This document shows positions 33,451-43,889 of a stretch of 64,000 bases of DNA, piece after piece. Position numbers and translations under genes: made by a program. The number at the start of each line of letters is the position of its first letter. The first letter of the stretch is position 1. The notes beneath the pieces are model-generated. The model saw only the letters and a list, made by a program, of their open reading frames with translations, did no database searches and was not told the DNA's origin. The stretch is from Cucumis sativus (taxonomy: Eukaryota > Streptophyta > Magnoliopsida > Cucurbitales > Cucurbitaceae): the NCBI RefSeq assembly GCF_000004075.3, contig NC_026660.2, forward strand, positions 30,073,498-30,137,497. The letters are read 5' to 3'.

Positions 33451-35251
33451 TTAATCTTCTAAATAAAGTGGTCTTCTCGTCAGAATAATCTCCAAGCTAA
33501 TCAGCAAATACACGAACATCCAATACACTAAGCTTTTATATTCCATTGATATTGTCTGTTAAAAAAGAAAAAGAAAACCATTAAAGTTGGAATTTTTCTT
33601 ATGACCATATTACAAAAGAAAAAGTTGTTTACTTTCTTCCCCTTCTTTCTCAATCTATATTGTAAAAAAAATGCAAACAATGTTCATGATCGAAACTAAA
33701 AAATGTATGATAATTTTGCTCGAAAAATTTCTGGTACTACGCGAAAAAGGTTCATTATTTGCCATTATCACAAACAAACGATGGCGTGGTCAAAAGCTCT
33801 TCAACTGGTTTTTATGAGAAACTGTTGGATAGTATGAATTAGTTGGACATTCTTAGGGTCCTCTCGCCGTCAAAATCAATCTCTGAAAAGTGTTTTTACT
33901 CCTCAAAATCAATTTTAGTGCTTTGAAAATGCATTTTTTTTATGTGTAAGTTAAACAATGAATTGATTTTAAGTGGAGAAATGTATGTTTCAAATTGATT
34001 TCAAGCTTTTCAAAATCGCTCCCAAGGAAACATGCACTAACTAAAGACAAAGTGTAGGTGAAGGTACGTACCTTAGTGGCAGAAGAAGACAAGGAGATAG
34101 AAGCAGAAGAAGTTGAAGAAGAAGAACTCAACAAAGCAGAAAGGCCAACATTATAAGCCATAGTTCCATCAGGTTGATAAAGACCATAATTTCTTTCAGA
34201 GGTTGGTCCAGGCTTCATATCTTCATTAAAAAGAGCAAAAAGGTAAACTTCAAGTCTCATATTTGGCCTTAATGGAGTTCCTTCGTTCGCCAATTGTCTT
34301 CTCAACAAATTTCTATTATAAATTGCTGCATTTTCAGCTGTTGCTCCAATTTCATCATAATCTCCTTTTGAAGGCCATCCTGTTTCTGAAACTCTAACTT
34401 CAATTCCACCAAACCCTAAATTTGCCATTGCAAATATCACAGCATCTACTTGTGCATACAACATATTATCATAATTTAATTTAGTGTAAGGATCAACCAT
34501 ATATGACATAGGATTTAAAAGTGCATAATCCAAAGATATTTTATTAGGGTTATCTTTGTATGCAAAATATGGATATGCATTTATCCAAAATGGTGCCTTT
34601 GTGCTTGATAAGAATTGTAAAAATTGTGAAATGTAAGTTGAGAACTGGGTTTTGAAGCTACCAGCTGATGGAGGAAAAGAATTCTCAAGAACGGCTAAGG
34701 ATGTTGGAGTTGAGACATGAATGTATGACCCTAACCCTAATCGAGCTAAAGCATTATGAATGTTGATCATTGCCGGGACGAGGTTCGACATTAACACTGT
34801 GTCATTTCCAGTGAATATCTCGTTCCCAACAGCAATTCCAGTAATGCGAGAGGCTGGAAAGTAGGGTTTAATGTGGGTTGCAACCCATTGGAGTGCTTGT
34901 TGAGGGTCCATGAGCTGACTTAGCATCTCATTTTCTATGGTCACTATAAGCTCTGTCTTGGAGTTGGCAAATGTGGCTAATATTTGAGGATTTGTATCAT
35001 AAATTCTTACTTTTGAGATCTTGAGAGATGTCAATAACTCAAGAACTTTATCAGGTGGTGGCAAATTATCACCAACTTGCCCATAATTAATGCCTAGAGA
35101 TTCAACTCCTGTCCAAAAAAAAAAAAAAATATATCAATACACAAAAAAGACTTGAAAAGATTATTATATAAATATATTGATCTCCACACACACAAACACA
35201 CATGTATATACCTGAAAATGTGAGAGAAAATAAAAGAAAAAAATGGATCAT
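33451..35251 (-). CDS. Glucan endo-1,3-beta-glucosidase, GH17 family
   Basis: Three exons on the minus strand: 35212-35251, 34072-35108 and 33451-33555. They give 393 residues; introns are GT-AG. The first exon encodes the start of a signal peptide (MIHFFLLFSLTFSG), followed by the mature start IGNYGQ-type motif (here SLGINYGQVGDNLPPP). The GH17 barrel has the acid/base Glu110 in GIAVGNEIF and the nucleophile Glu255 in VSETGWPSKGD, plus NEDMKPGPTSERNYGLYQPDG near its end. The enzyme cleaves beta-1,3-glucan (callose) in the cell wall; roles include plasmodesmata, pollen and defence. There is no X8/CBM43 domain. A Ser/Thr-rich linker and the last exon's hydrophobic tail (SLVYWMFVYLLISLEIIL) suggest a GPI-anchor signal, although its charged end RRPLYLED is atypical. 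Retaining intron 2 would give an alternative tail starting VRTFTYTLSLVSACFLG. The first coding exon is only 40 bp, a common GH17 layout. Confidence 0.93.
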
Positions 35252-35382
35252 GGCAATGAGAGAAAGAGAGAGTCGAGAAAAAGATGGTGGGAATGTTTTG
35301 AAAAGCTCTTGGGGGTATGTTTTGTGTTGAAGGTTTGCATTGGGAGAATGTGGGTTGGGATTTGGGTGTAATAATGGAAGGC

Positions 35383-35390
35383 TTATATAA
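35383..35390 (-). promoter_or_regulatory. TATA box of the GH17 glucanase gene
   Basis: TTATATAA, about 130 bp upstream of the start codon at 35251 on the minus strand. It is symmetric, so it reads the same on both strands; distance and consensus fit a promoter for this gene. Confidence 0.5.
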
Positions 35391-35792
35391 ATGTAAAATT
35401 TGAACAAATTCTTTTTTCTTATTATTAAAAAAGAAAACTTTAATTCTTTTGAGAATGTGTTTTGGTTGGAGAGAGGATTGTCTCTTTCCATCTCTCTTCC
35501 ATCATCAATGGGGCCAATAAAAGCTTCAATATAATTCCCTTTCTTCATATACAAGCAATTGAGCAAAAACCCCCATAGCCTACCAAATCTCTCCCTTATT
35601 ATTTTAAGTTTTCACTGTATATATATATAAACTCAATCAATTTAAGTGAAAGTTTAAGTCTCATCAAATTGCATCATATAGTTTCACCTCCTTGGTCTCC
35701 ATTGATTTTTTTTTTCTTTTTGCAAATTGGACAAATATTGTTGTATTATTTAATGACACTAATTAGGTGGCTAGAAATCATTAAAAAAAAAA

Positions 35793-35810
35793 AGAGAGAG
35801 AGAGAGAGAG
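35793..35810. repeat. (AG)9 microsatellite
   Basis: Nine uninterrupted AG units preceded by an A run, within the distal promoter of the GH17 gene. Polypurine on the plus strand, hence CT-rich on the gene strand, as is common in plant promoters and leaders. Confidence 0.9.
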
Positions 35811-37780
35811 AAGAAAAATCTTGTATTGGAAGATACAAATTAGAGACAGTATCTTTAAAAAAAACCTAAACAAAAGCACATATTATATATTTATTAATAT
35901 AAATAGAAATTGTGGAAATGATTCAATCTCCATAAAGAAGAGTAGATTGAGTAATAATTAGATTATTAAAATCATAGTTCACCCCATTACTAAATAGTTG
36001 ACTTCCTTTAATGTTTGAGATTACATTTTAAATTTGCTGAGTGTTGTTGTCATGATGCATGGCTATCACATGGAAAAGAAATAGTGGAGAGAGGGACTTG
36101 AGATCCTTTGATATTTTTATATATGAAAGTGATAATGCATATATCTTAATTATGACGTAAGACTCATTATATATTATGTTTCTATATTACATTACACATT
36201 AAATTATTAATTAGTTTTATATATATATATAATATATATCTCTAACTTGATTGTTGATTTCTTAATAAGGTATTACAACTTTTTTTTACAAGTTCACACC
36301 AACTAGTTGATGGTTGGGTAATGTCTTAATTTTCAATCCCAAATACCAAAATGGTCCAAGGTGACTTTACTTAAACAATAATTAAGACTTTAAAACAAAA
36401 TTAAAATAGCAATTGAGAGATGATAATCCAAAAGGAGGCCACTATTGGAACAAAAGAAGGCAACTTTTTTGTACACGTGAAGGACAAAAGAAGGGTTTGA
36501 ATTAATTAATCAACTAATTAAGATCTATTCGCTACACTCACAATATAACTAATTAAGTTATTTAAGTAGGACTAATAGGGATTAAAAACAAATTAAGGTG
36601 ATTGTGGTCATTGAACTAAGAATAGCTTAATGAATGATTTGATGAGCAAAGAAAATTGAATTTATTTAATCAAAAGTATATAGAGAGTAAGGCAAAGAAA
36701 GTGGGATTCATGCAAATGGGTCAAATTTTAATTTGAATAGATAAAAAGATGGTTTAAAATGGATGCTTTCTACAATATTACAAATACAAAAATACACGTT
36801 TTTTTTCTTCATTAAATAATAAATTAGTTGGTGGCCATATTTGAAGGATGAGTGTTTTTAGAAAGTAATTACCTTTTAATTAGCTTTGGATATTTGGATA
36901 AGGATGTGGAAATTACAAGAGAAAACATATGTGTAAAGTCCTCTAATTTTTTTCCCCTTATGTGGCTTTAATTTGTTTGGTATATATCTTCATTCCATTG
37001 GAATAAATACATAAATTAAACCCTTTAATTTCCATAGGGTCAAATAAAGTAGGCTCATTATATCTGTCATGAGTGTAATCTAATTTTCTCCTTTTATTAA
37101 ACATGACATTATGGCATACATTTAAAGTTATAAATTTTGTTATGGCAATGCAAGAATCCATATTAATAGAGTTTATACAAATCTATGTGCTCTTAGATTA
37201 TGTTTAAAAACGAGGTGATCCCCATGGGAAGTGCCCTTGGTGAAGCACTTTTACTATGCAATTTGGCATAAAAAGATGCATACAAACAGAAAGTGATTTT
37301 CTTTTTTGATGGTTGGGGGTAAAGTTAAATATATGGTGCAAATTGAAATTGACCCATTACCATCCAACTGAACATCTAGTTGCTTCAACTAGATTTATAC
37401 TGATAATGTACCACTATTTGATCTTCTTTTTTATTCTTTATTTTATAATACAAGGACCAAAGTTTTTTTACAATTTATTTAATTAAAGGGAGATATTTGA
37501 TTTCATTAATTTCTCCCCCATATATACACACATTTAAGTCATGAACTTGAAGAAAAAATGACTAATAGGTCTATAACCTTAACTTCTCTTTATTATTAAA
37601 ATTCATGAATTTGCAAGCAACAAAATTAAGAGAAAAAAAAAGTGTTGTTTTTCAAACTAGGGTTTAACAAAAGCACTCTCCATAAATTGATAATTACCCT
37701 AATTGTATTAATGCAAGCTATGTGAATATTTTCTCTCCCACGTTTGTTGTACTAAAATAATAATATTAAATAAATATGTA

Positions 37781-37786
<6 letters not shown>

Positions 37787-37844
<58 letters not shown>
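37787..37844. repeat. (AT)29 microsatellite
   Basis: Longest perfect dinucleotide tract in the window, 58 bases. Self-complementary, so prone to cruciform extrusion, slippage and assembly length error. Confidence 0.95.
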
Positions 37845-37847
<3 letters not shown>

Positions 37848-38778
37848 ACTAGAAGATGTATCTAAATTTATTATAAGAATTAGTACGTACATTTATCTTA
37901 AATTATTTAGGAAATATCAACTAGTGAACCGAGCCAACTTGGTTAAAAGTAGTCAATTGTATAAACTCTCCCTTATTTTTTCTATGATCCAAAAGAGAAG
38001 AGAAAAAGAGAAAAAGAGAAAGATGGATTTATATGTTGATAAAGTAGATTTCTCTTTTCTTTTGCTAAAAGGCAAAATTTTGGGTGAAAAAGATGAAGTT
38101 AACCTTTGAAAATCTAAAGCTTGTCATTTAGAAAAGTTTAATAAACATGCATGCATGCAATTGAGAATAGACATTTCACAATCGTCTTTGTAGCAGCCTT
38201 TAAAGACAATATAAAATCGCTAATTTTTCTTTTAACAAAATAAAATAGTTTTAATATTAATCATTTAACACTTCCACTCTATTGTAAAACTTTGAAATAC
38301 AAACAAATAATACCCAACAAGTAACATATATTCTAATATCATTCATCTTATACTAACGATAAATTCAAAAGCATTTAATATTACATCATTTAATCAATAT
38401 TATATTCTATACTAAAATTAGAACTTTAGCATTTTCAGTCTTTTTTCATTCCCACAATTAAAACCTACGTTTGTTTATTTGAGAGAGGAAAAAAAATAAA
38501 GTACTCTAAGGTTTCTATATCTGTGTTTAGAAAAGCAGTGGAAGTGTGGGAAGAGAAAAATTGCCTAATTATTTTAGGGGTTTAGATATATATTCTTATA
38601 TATATATGATGATGATGATGTGATAAGATAAGCTAATGTAAAAGGGGGATGTGAAAAGGAAGATTGGTTATTTTAGCCAATATAATAAAGTTTTAAATTG
38701 AATTATATTGTGGGGTTTTTTATTTGTTGATAAGAATACAACATATCCCAAATTCTATTACTATTTCTGTCTAAAGTT

Positions 38779-38789
38779 GCCACGTGGGC
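38779..38789. promoter_or_regulatory. G-box-like element
   Basis: GCCACGTGGGC, a near-palindrome centred on CACGTG (38781-38786), the bZIP/bHLH binding core. It lies 3.5 kb upstream of the GH17 start and 1.3 kb past the stop codon of the VQ gene, so it has no obvious target. Confidence 0.3.
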
Positions 38790-39009
38790 TCCATGTCATT
38801 GGGTGGGATTCTTAGGGCCCAATTAAATTGTAATTAAAAGAAGGTTTATTAGAGGAAAATAAGATAATGGTTTGTAGGGATATTTTATTGCACAAAAAGG
38901 AGGTTTGATTTTGTGTTCACAAAAGAAAAAGTAAGATTTAAATTTTTGGTAAGAATTTAAATGAAAATCAAAGTCAATTTTGACGGTGAACCTGAGAATC
39001 GAAGGTCAC

Positions 39010-39012
<3 letters not shown>

Positions 39013-39042
<30 letters not shown>
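39013..39042. repeat. (TA)15 microsatellite
   Basis: Fifteen perfect TA units in intergenic DNA. Confidence 0.95.
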
Positions 39043-39043
<1 letters not shown>

Positions 39044-40071
39044 CTTTTACAAATAAATCTCATGCATTATTCATCCATTTTCTATTGTCATCTTTTTGTT
39101 AATATAAAAATGATAACCTAATTGTTAAAATGGGCCGTTATTGGGCCTTATGAAAGAATGGATCTACGATCCAATGTAGTCCATAGGCGTCGGTTAGTGA
39201 TGGCGTGTAAAAATAATGTCCTTTTATTTAATTTTGATTAATTGGATTTGGAAGTCTAATTATTTTCAAATGTTAAAAGGAAAATGAAACCTTGACACTG
39301 ACCATACGTCCCTCCAACTGTTTCAACTACATTTATTCAATATAATTAACTTATTAGTATATGGTTTTTTTTTGTTATTTTGTTATATTTATAAACTATA
39401 TTCAAATTAGTCATTTAAACCTTAATAAAAAGTATATTTTTAATTCGATTTTTTATAATTAATCATTCCTTTTGAATTATCTAGCACAGTCAAAAACTTA
39501 AGTGAAGATGTCATCAATTTTCGAAGTGTGTTTTTTACCTTCACGTCTCTTCTCTTCTTCTAAGTTAAGAATTTTCTTTTCTCTATTTTTTAATAACATT
39601 TATTATTATTGTTATCATTATTATTATTTATTTCCATCTTTCTTTATTGTCTTCACTGACATTTGAAAGTGAAACACATTAATGACATCTATCGTTTTTC
39701 TTTTCAAAATTAAATATCTTTTATTATCAACCAATTTTCATTTTTGTCCTTGGCGTTCTCAATCACAACCTTCATTTTAACGTAGTTTCATGGTGTAAAT
39801 TTGTTTGAACTTGTAATGGGGTAAGTAAAAGTTCTAAGAAAGTGGGCAACATATATAGCATTTGAGCCATGTTTAAACTATTCATCCACACAAAATATAA
39901 ATAGAGCTTTGATTTCAAGGGATGGATAGCAGAAGAAAATTTTACTCATAAAACGGAAAAATAATACGACACTAATAATAAAAAATCCCGATGAAAAAAT
40001 GAAGAATGTTACAAAGGGATATTGGGAAAAAGAAGGGAAAAAAAAACAATGTATAATGAAATGAGTTAAGA

Positions 40072-40446
40072 TTAATCAGTGAGAATCCAGTTAAGATCTT
40101 CCATGGAAGGAAGTTCAAGGGCGAGCAAGCGGTCCAAGTCCTTAAACGACTTGGTGTGGATCATCTTAACCCTTTGATTAATATTAGTTATACTCTCATG
40201 ATTATTATTCTGAGACACCACTCTCTGCCTCTTCCTGCAGATCTCTCCTCCGTCGTCCTCTGCGGCGGGGGAATGCTTTCCGGTGAGACTTTGAACGACG
40301 GACTTGAAGTTGGAAGCGTCGGTTTGAATGTGGTGGTACTCAATTAGCACCACCCTCACTTCCGCCGTCTTCTTAGAGTTTCCCATTTCTGATTTTCTTT
40401 GTGTAGTTTGGGAGGAGGCTACTGCTTCTTCTACTACGAATTTCAT
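40072..40446 (-). CDS. VQ motif-containing protein
   Basis: Single exon of 124 residues on the minus strand, opening with an ATG at 40446. The VQ signature FKSVVQSLTG occupies residues 47-56, preceded by IEYHHIQTDAS, the usual order in small VQ proteins. A basic patch (CRKRQR, about residues 70-75) may act as a nuclear signal, and the C terminus is acidic and Leu-rich (KDLDRLLALELPSMEDLNWILTD). VQ proteins bind the DNA-binding domain of WRKY factors and tune defence or stress transcription; most are intronless and short, as here. The size and the VxxIEYHxIQTD context suggest the VQ1/VQ10-like group, but I cannot place it exactly. Three W-box cores lie within 95 bp upstream of the ATG, consistent with WRKY control of this gene. 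Confidence 0.92.
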   Translation of the reverse strand: MKFVVEEAVASSQTTQRKSEMGNSKKTAEVRVVLIEYHHIQTDASNFKSVVQSLTGKHSPAAEDDGGEICRKRQRVVSQNNNHESITNINQRVKMIHTKSFKDLDRLLALELPSMEDLNWILTD

Positions 40447-40496
40447 GCCGTTTTATTGTGTGTGTATATATATATATATATAAAGAGTAAAATGAG

Positions 40497-40536
40497 TTGA
40501 CCGTTTTGAAAAAGTGGAGAGCATTGACTGAGTCAA
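40497..40536. promoter_or_regulatory. W-box cluster upstream of the VQ gene
   Basis: TTGACC at 40497-40502, then the 13-base palindrome TTGACTGAGTCAA at 40524-40536, which presents a TTGACT W-box core on each strand. The cluster is 50-90 bp upstream of the start codon. W-boxes are WRKY binding sites, and VQ proteins are WRKY partners, so feedback control is plausible. A (TA)n stretch at 40465-40482 could provide the TATA element, though it would leave a very short leader. Confidence 0.55.
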
Positions 40537-43308
40537 AGGAAGCACGCCATTGCCAAAGAATAATACTGATTTTGAAATAATCAACTTGGAGACGTACAAT
40601 ACTACGTGGTTTCGTACCCCATGCAAGTGCATGATTGTGATTGACACTCCTACGAACCCTACCATTGCCAAATAACAATATCTTTACATTACCTTTCCTT
40701 TTTTATCCTTTAGTTTTACAGAAATTACAATAATGTAACAATCAAGTATATAACAATATTCATGAAAGAAAAAAAATTAAATCCATAAATATTTGACTCT
40801 ATCAACACTTAAGATCTAAATATTGATATATTTGAAAAGTGTTTTGCATTCTATTCATGTGTTAATACTTTGAGGCTAATTACGATAGAAATGAAAACAG
40901 TATGATGATGATGAGTCCAATCGGCCAAGTTGCATCCCAATTTATTCTCATAACAAAATCGAACGACTTCCGACTTGACTTTGATAGCCTAAATAAATGC
41001 AATATGGCCCCAATTTTTGGCTTTCTCATTCTAACCACGAGTCTCTATAACTTTGAATTATTATTTCTTTGATCTGTTTAATCTAATTATTGTTATCTAG
41101 AGAGATATGTTTCCCTCACGCAAAAACCTAAAGCTTTTCTTTTTGTTTTGTTTATTATTATTAATATTAGTTGTTGCTGAAATTAAATAAACTTTTGGTT
41201 CTTCTTTACTATATAATAATTAATGATGATACGAGTGTTTCAAAATAGATGGACGAAAGAAAGAAAAGTTTGCAATAATATATATGAAAATGTTTTGATT
41301 GGTTTGGTTTGGTTTTTAAAGAGTCAAATGTTTGGATAGATGGATTAATGGTTGGAGTTGGTATAGAATTGTTCAATAACAATTTATTATAATAACTTTC
41401 TGGACTTGATAAAGAGATGATCCAATGACGGGACTTGAGATCAATTGACACTTGAAATTTGACTCATACAAATGTCCAAAATATTTAGTTTAAGTTTACT
41501 TAGTGATAGGCGGCAATAGAAGTAGTCTATCAATTCATATAGAAATTAAACGCTCCATCCAAACATAAGCTTTGGATTACACTTGCATTACGAATTTATA
41601 CATTACAACACATGAAACAACCCCTTAGCAATTGACGAAGTAGTACTTGTGCTTTTATCATTGATAGAAACAATATTAGTAGAAGCATGTCAATAAAAAC
41701 ACATTATTGATATGCTTCTATTATCATTAATACATAGACTTCTATCAATGATAATATATTATAATGATCCACAATCAATCAAATCCAAATCAAAATGGCA
41801 AACGAAAGATAAGAAGTTGGAAGAATGATTCAATCACTATAGACAAATTTTAATGGTAAAAATCAAAGCGAAGAATAATCAAAATCAAGAAGTTCAATGG
41901 GAGAATAAGACACACATAATCCACGGTTAGGTTGTCTATCATCATCGAGAAAACATACAAATTTATTCTTTTAAAAAAATTGTTACGACAAAAGAACACA
42001 TAATAAAAATGATAACAAATAAAGGTATAATAGTAAAGAAATGAGAATTGTTATATAATTAATTCTAAATGTTTTAAGGCTCAGATTAGAATTTAATTTA
42101 TTTGAGTTGAAGTTTCAAATTCTCGAATATCGCTTGACATAGTTGAAGGAGGAAAAAACTTGATTAAATTTAGGAAGTAATTTTGAGTCAAATGGGCAGA
42201 AGTTTTCAAAGTCGAAACAAACCCTTATGGCTTATAAATATCATATCACATGCTATTGTCTTTCCTTAACTTTGAGACTCATAAATCATAACCATAATCA
42301 TATTCATAATGAAAGGCAGATACTGCATTAGCTTCACAGAACCAACACCATTGACTTGGCAGTTTCGTAGGCACATCAAATTTTCGAAATTTGTTGTCAA
42401 CACAGAAATTTCAAAGGATAAACAAAAGTATAATCATTCAAACATACAATGTCAACATTTCTTCAAATATTCTCGAAATTTGTAAATTTTTCAAAAAATA
42501 CAAATACAAATTCAAAATTTTCTCCAAATCTCGAGCTTGAGTTACAAGAAATTAGTAGCTCCTCTCTATTGACCATACGACAAGTCCATTCCCTTTTTGA
42601 CAGTGATACACCAACACTCACCCACTGCCTTCGGCTCCATACAATCTTTTAACTCCCAACAACCTACAGCTTGAATCAAATTCAAACACATGAAGATCGG
42701 AGATTCTCTTGGGGTTAATGGATGACACAATGTTAATGTTGTAACACCCCTAAGCTTTGATTGCCATCAGATTGCACATTTGCTACACACTTATGAAACT
42801 ATCACCATAATCACTCAGCAACCCAAGATGAAGAGAAAGAAACAAAAACCAATCATTTAAAACACAACAGTAATCCAAATTCTGAACAGAATTTAACTCT
42901 TTGGGTTATTCAGAAAAATATTCAAAGAAACTCATATTAAGGTTTTGAATTCCAATCATAGTCAGCTTCTTCAGTTGAATCGAGCAAGTAAGTTTAAGCT
43001 TAAACACTCAACCACAAACCCCTTTAAATTACAACATAATATAGAAACATTTATACACTCCATTTATTCTAGTAAGAAAACAGTTCCGATCATCCCTATA
43101 TTAAAAAGAATTAGAGATCGAACAAGCAAAACAAAACAAAGAAATTTTTACACTGCAATCCGTTGACCATTCTTGAAGCAGCAATGGGTAGACCCAATTC
43201 AAAAGAGAAATCCTCAACCCGAACTGAAGATTCTAAAATCCGGAATACGATTCACGAGAATAACAAAATGCCTCACCCGTTAATTACGAGGAAAGAAGGA
43301 TGGTGAAA
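40537..43308. other. Intergenic DNA between VQ and OEP7-like genes
   Basis: Holds the distal VQ promoter and the 3' end of the minus-strand OEP7-like gene. Apart from the hairpin repeat at 41655-41754 no structure was identified. Open frames at 41209, 42449 and 42945 are AT-rich, have no domain and are judged noncoding. A slightly GC-richer segment at 42560-42780 could be transcribed, but I cannot assign it. Confidence 0.5.
41655..41754. repeat. 100-base imperfect hairpin (repeat-derived, pre-miRNA-like)
   Basis: An outer stem of 15 bp pairs 41655-41669 with 41740-41754 (core TATCATTGATAGAA / TTCTATCAATGATA). An inner 17-bp stem pairs 41679-41695 with 41705-41721 (GTAGAAGCATGTCAATA / TATTGATATGCTTCTAT), including two G:U pairs if transcribed from the plus strand, around a 9-base loop. 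A 9/18-base internal loop separates the stems. The TATCATTGATAG motif links it to the repeats at 22.1 and 30.1 kb. Confidence 0.55.
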
Positions 43309-43569
43309 TTAAACGGCCTTGATGACCTCGGAAGTGGTGGAAGATGAATGGTTAGGGTTTGTATGGTCAAGATCTGGCGTGAAATTGGGGTTGGGATTTA
43401 GAGGAGCACGAATGTCGGAGACTTCATCGTCAGGATCGAAATCAGGATTGAGAGAACGATCAATGGCTTCCCGACCTTTCTCCAGGCAAGGTTTGCAAGC
43501 TATTTCGATGGTGATCCATCCTGCAACCACCGCTCCGATTGCTATCACGGCCGTCGTTATTGCCCCCAT
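43309..43569 (-). CDS. Small OEP7-like outer envelope membrane protein
   Basis: Intronless gene of 86 residues. Residues 1-24 form one hydrophobic helix rich in Ala, Ile and Val (TTAVIAIGAVVAGWITIEIA), followed by KPCLEKGREAIDRSLNPDFDPDD. The order helix-GWxxIEIAxKPxL-x-K-x-R-xxID-DPDD closely parallels chloroplast outer envelope protein OEP7, which inserts with its helix in the outer envelope and its C terminus in the cytosol. This protein is longer than OEP7 (about 64 residues) because of a low-complexity Asn/Pro tail (APLNPNPNFTP). The positively charged residues just after the helix fit the targeting rule for such signal-anchored proteins. The molecular role of OEP7 is not known. The upstream TGGGCC boxes suit a constitutively expressed plastid-related gene. 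Assignment rests on pattern recognition only. Confidence 0.72.
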   Translation of the reverse strand: MGAITTAVIAIGAVVAGWITIEIACKPCLEKGREAIDRSLNPDFDPDDEVSDIRAPLNPNPNFTPDLDHTNPNHSSSTTSEVIKAV

Positions 43570-43678
43570 TACGTTTCCGAATCTGCCCTTTACTCAATCT
43601 CTCTAATCTCTTCGTGAGCATAGAAAGAACAAACAACTCCCCGAGAGTCCGAGACGAAACAAACCGATACTTACTTTT

Positions 43679-43790
43679 TGGGCCAATGCCATTTACGGCC
43701 CATAGTGTCCTCGCCTTCATTATTGGGCCTTGGTCTTATTAGGCCTAATATAGCCTTTTCTCCAGTCGGTTCAAAGCGTAATAAAGCCCA
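43679..43790 (-). promoter_or_regulatory. Site II (TGGGCC) promoter cluster of the OEP7-like gene
   Basis: TGGGCC at 43679-43684 and 43724-43729, GGCCCA at 43697-43702 and AGCCCA at 43785-43790, 110-220 bp upstream of the start codon at 43569. Multiple site II boxes bound by TCP factors are typical of plant housekeeping and organelle-related genes, matching the predicted envelope protein. No TATA box is evident, as is usual for this promoter class. Confidence 0.6.
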
Positions 43791-43889
43791 TTTAAATTTA
43801 AATTTAGAGTATCATTCCAAATGGAGATGTCAATTTTGAATAATATCATTAGGTGAAGAAGAGAAACAATAAAAAAAGGATATCACAAC

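Larger units (their letters stand above)
35252..40071. other. Intergenic DNA upstream of the GH17 gene
   Basis: Promoter region of the minus-strand glucanase on the left, and the 3' end of the minus-strand VQ gene on the right. It contains long dinucleotide tracts (listed separately), a G-box-like GCCACGTGGGC at 38779-38789, GGGCCC at 38815-38820, and two TGGGCC boxes at 39131-39136 and 39142-39147. No coding exon supported. Confidence 0.5.

Noticed and set aside
34195..34225. A miR166-like sequence (GTCCAGGCTTCAT) on the strand opposite the GH17 mRNA, making the mRNA look like a miR166 target
   Set aside because: The paired site has mismatches at miRNA positions 2 and 5 in the seed, and the bases encode the conserved GH17 motif EDMKPGPTSE, so the match is coincidental.
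37787..37844. Long AT tract considered as a replication origin or matrix attachment region
   Set aside because: A plain dinucleotide repeat with no other supporting motif; microsatellite is the simplest reading.
43460..43742. Frames overlapping the OEP7-like gene on both strands
   Set aside because: They cross the gene and its TGGGCC promoter out of frame; only the 86-residue product has a recognisable pattern.
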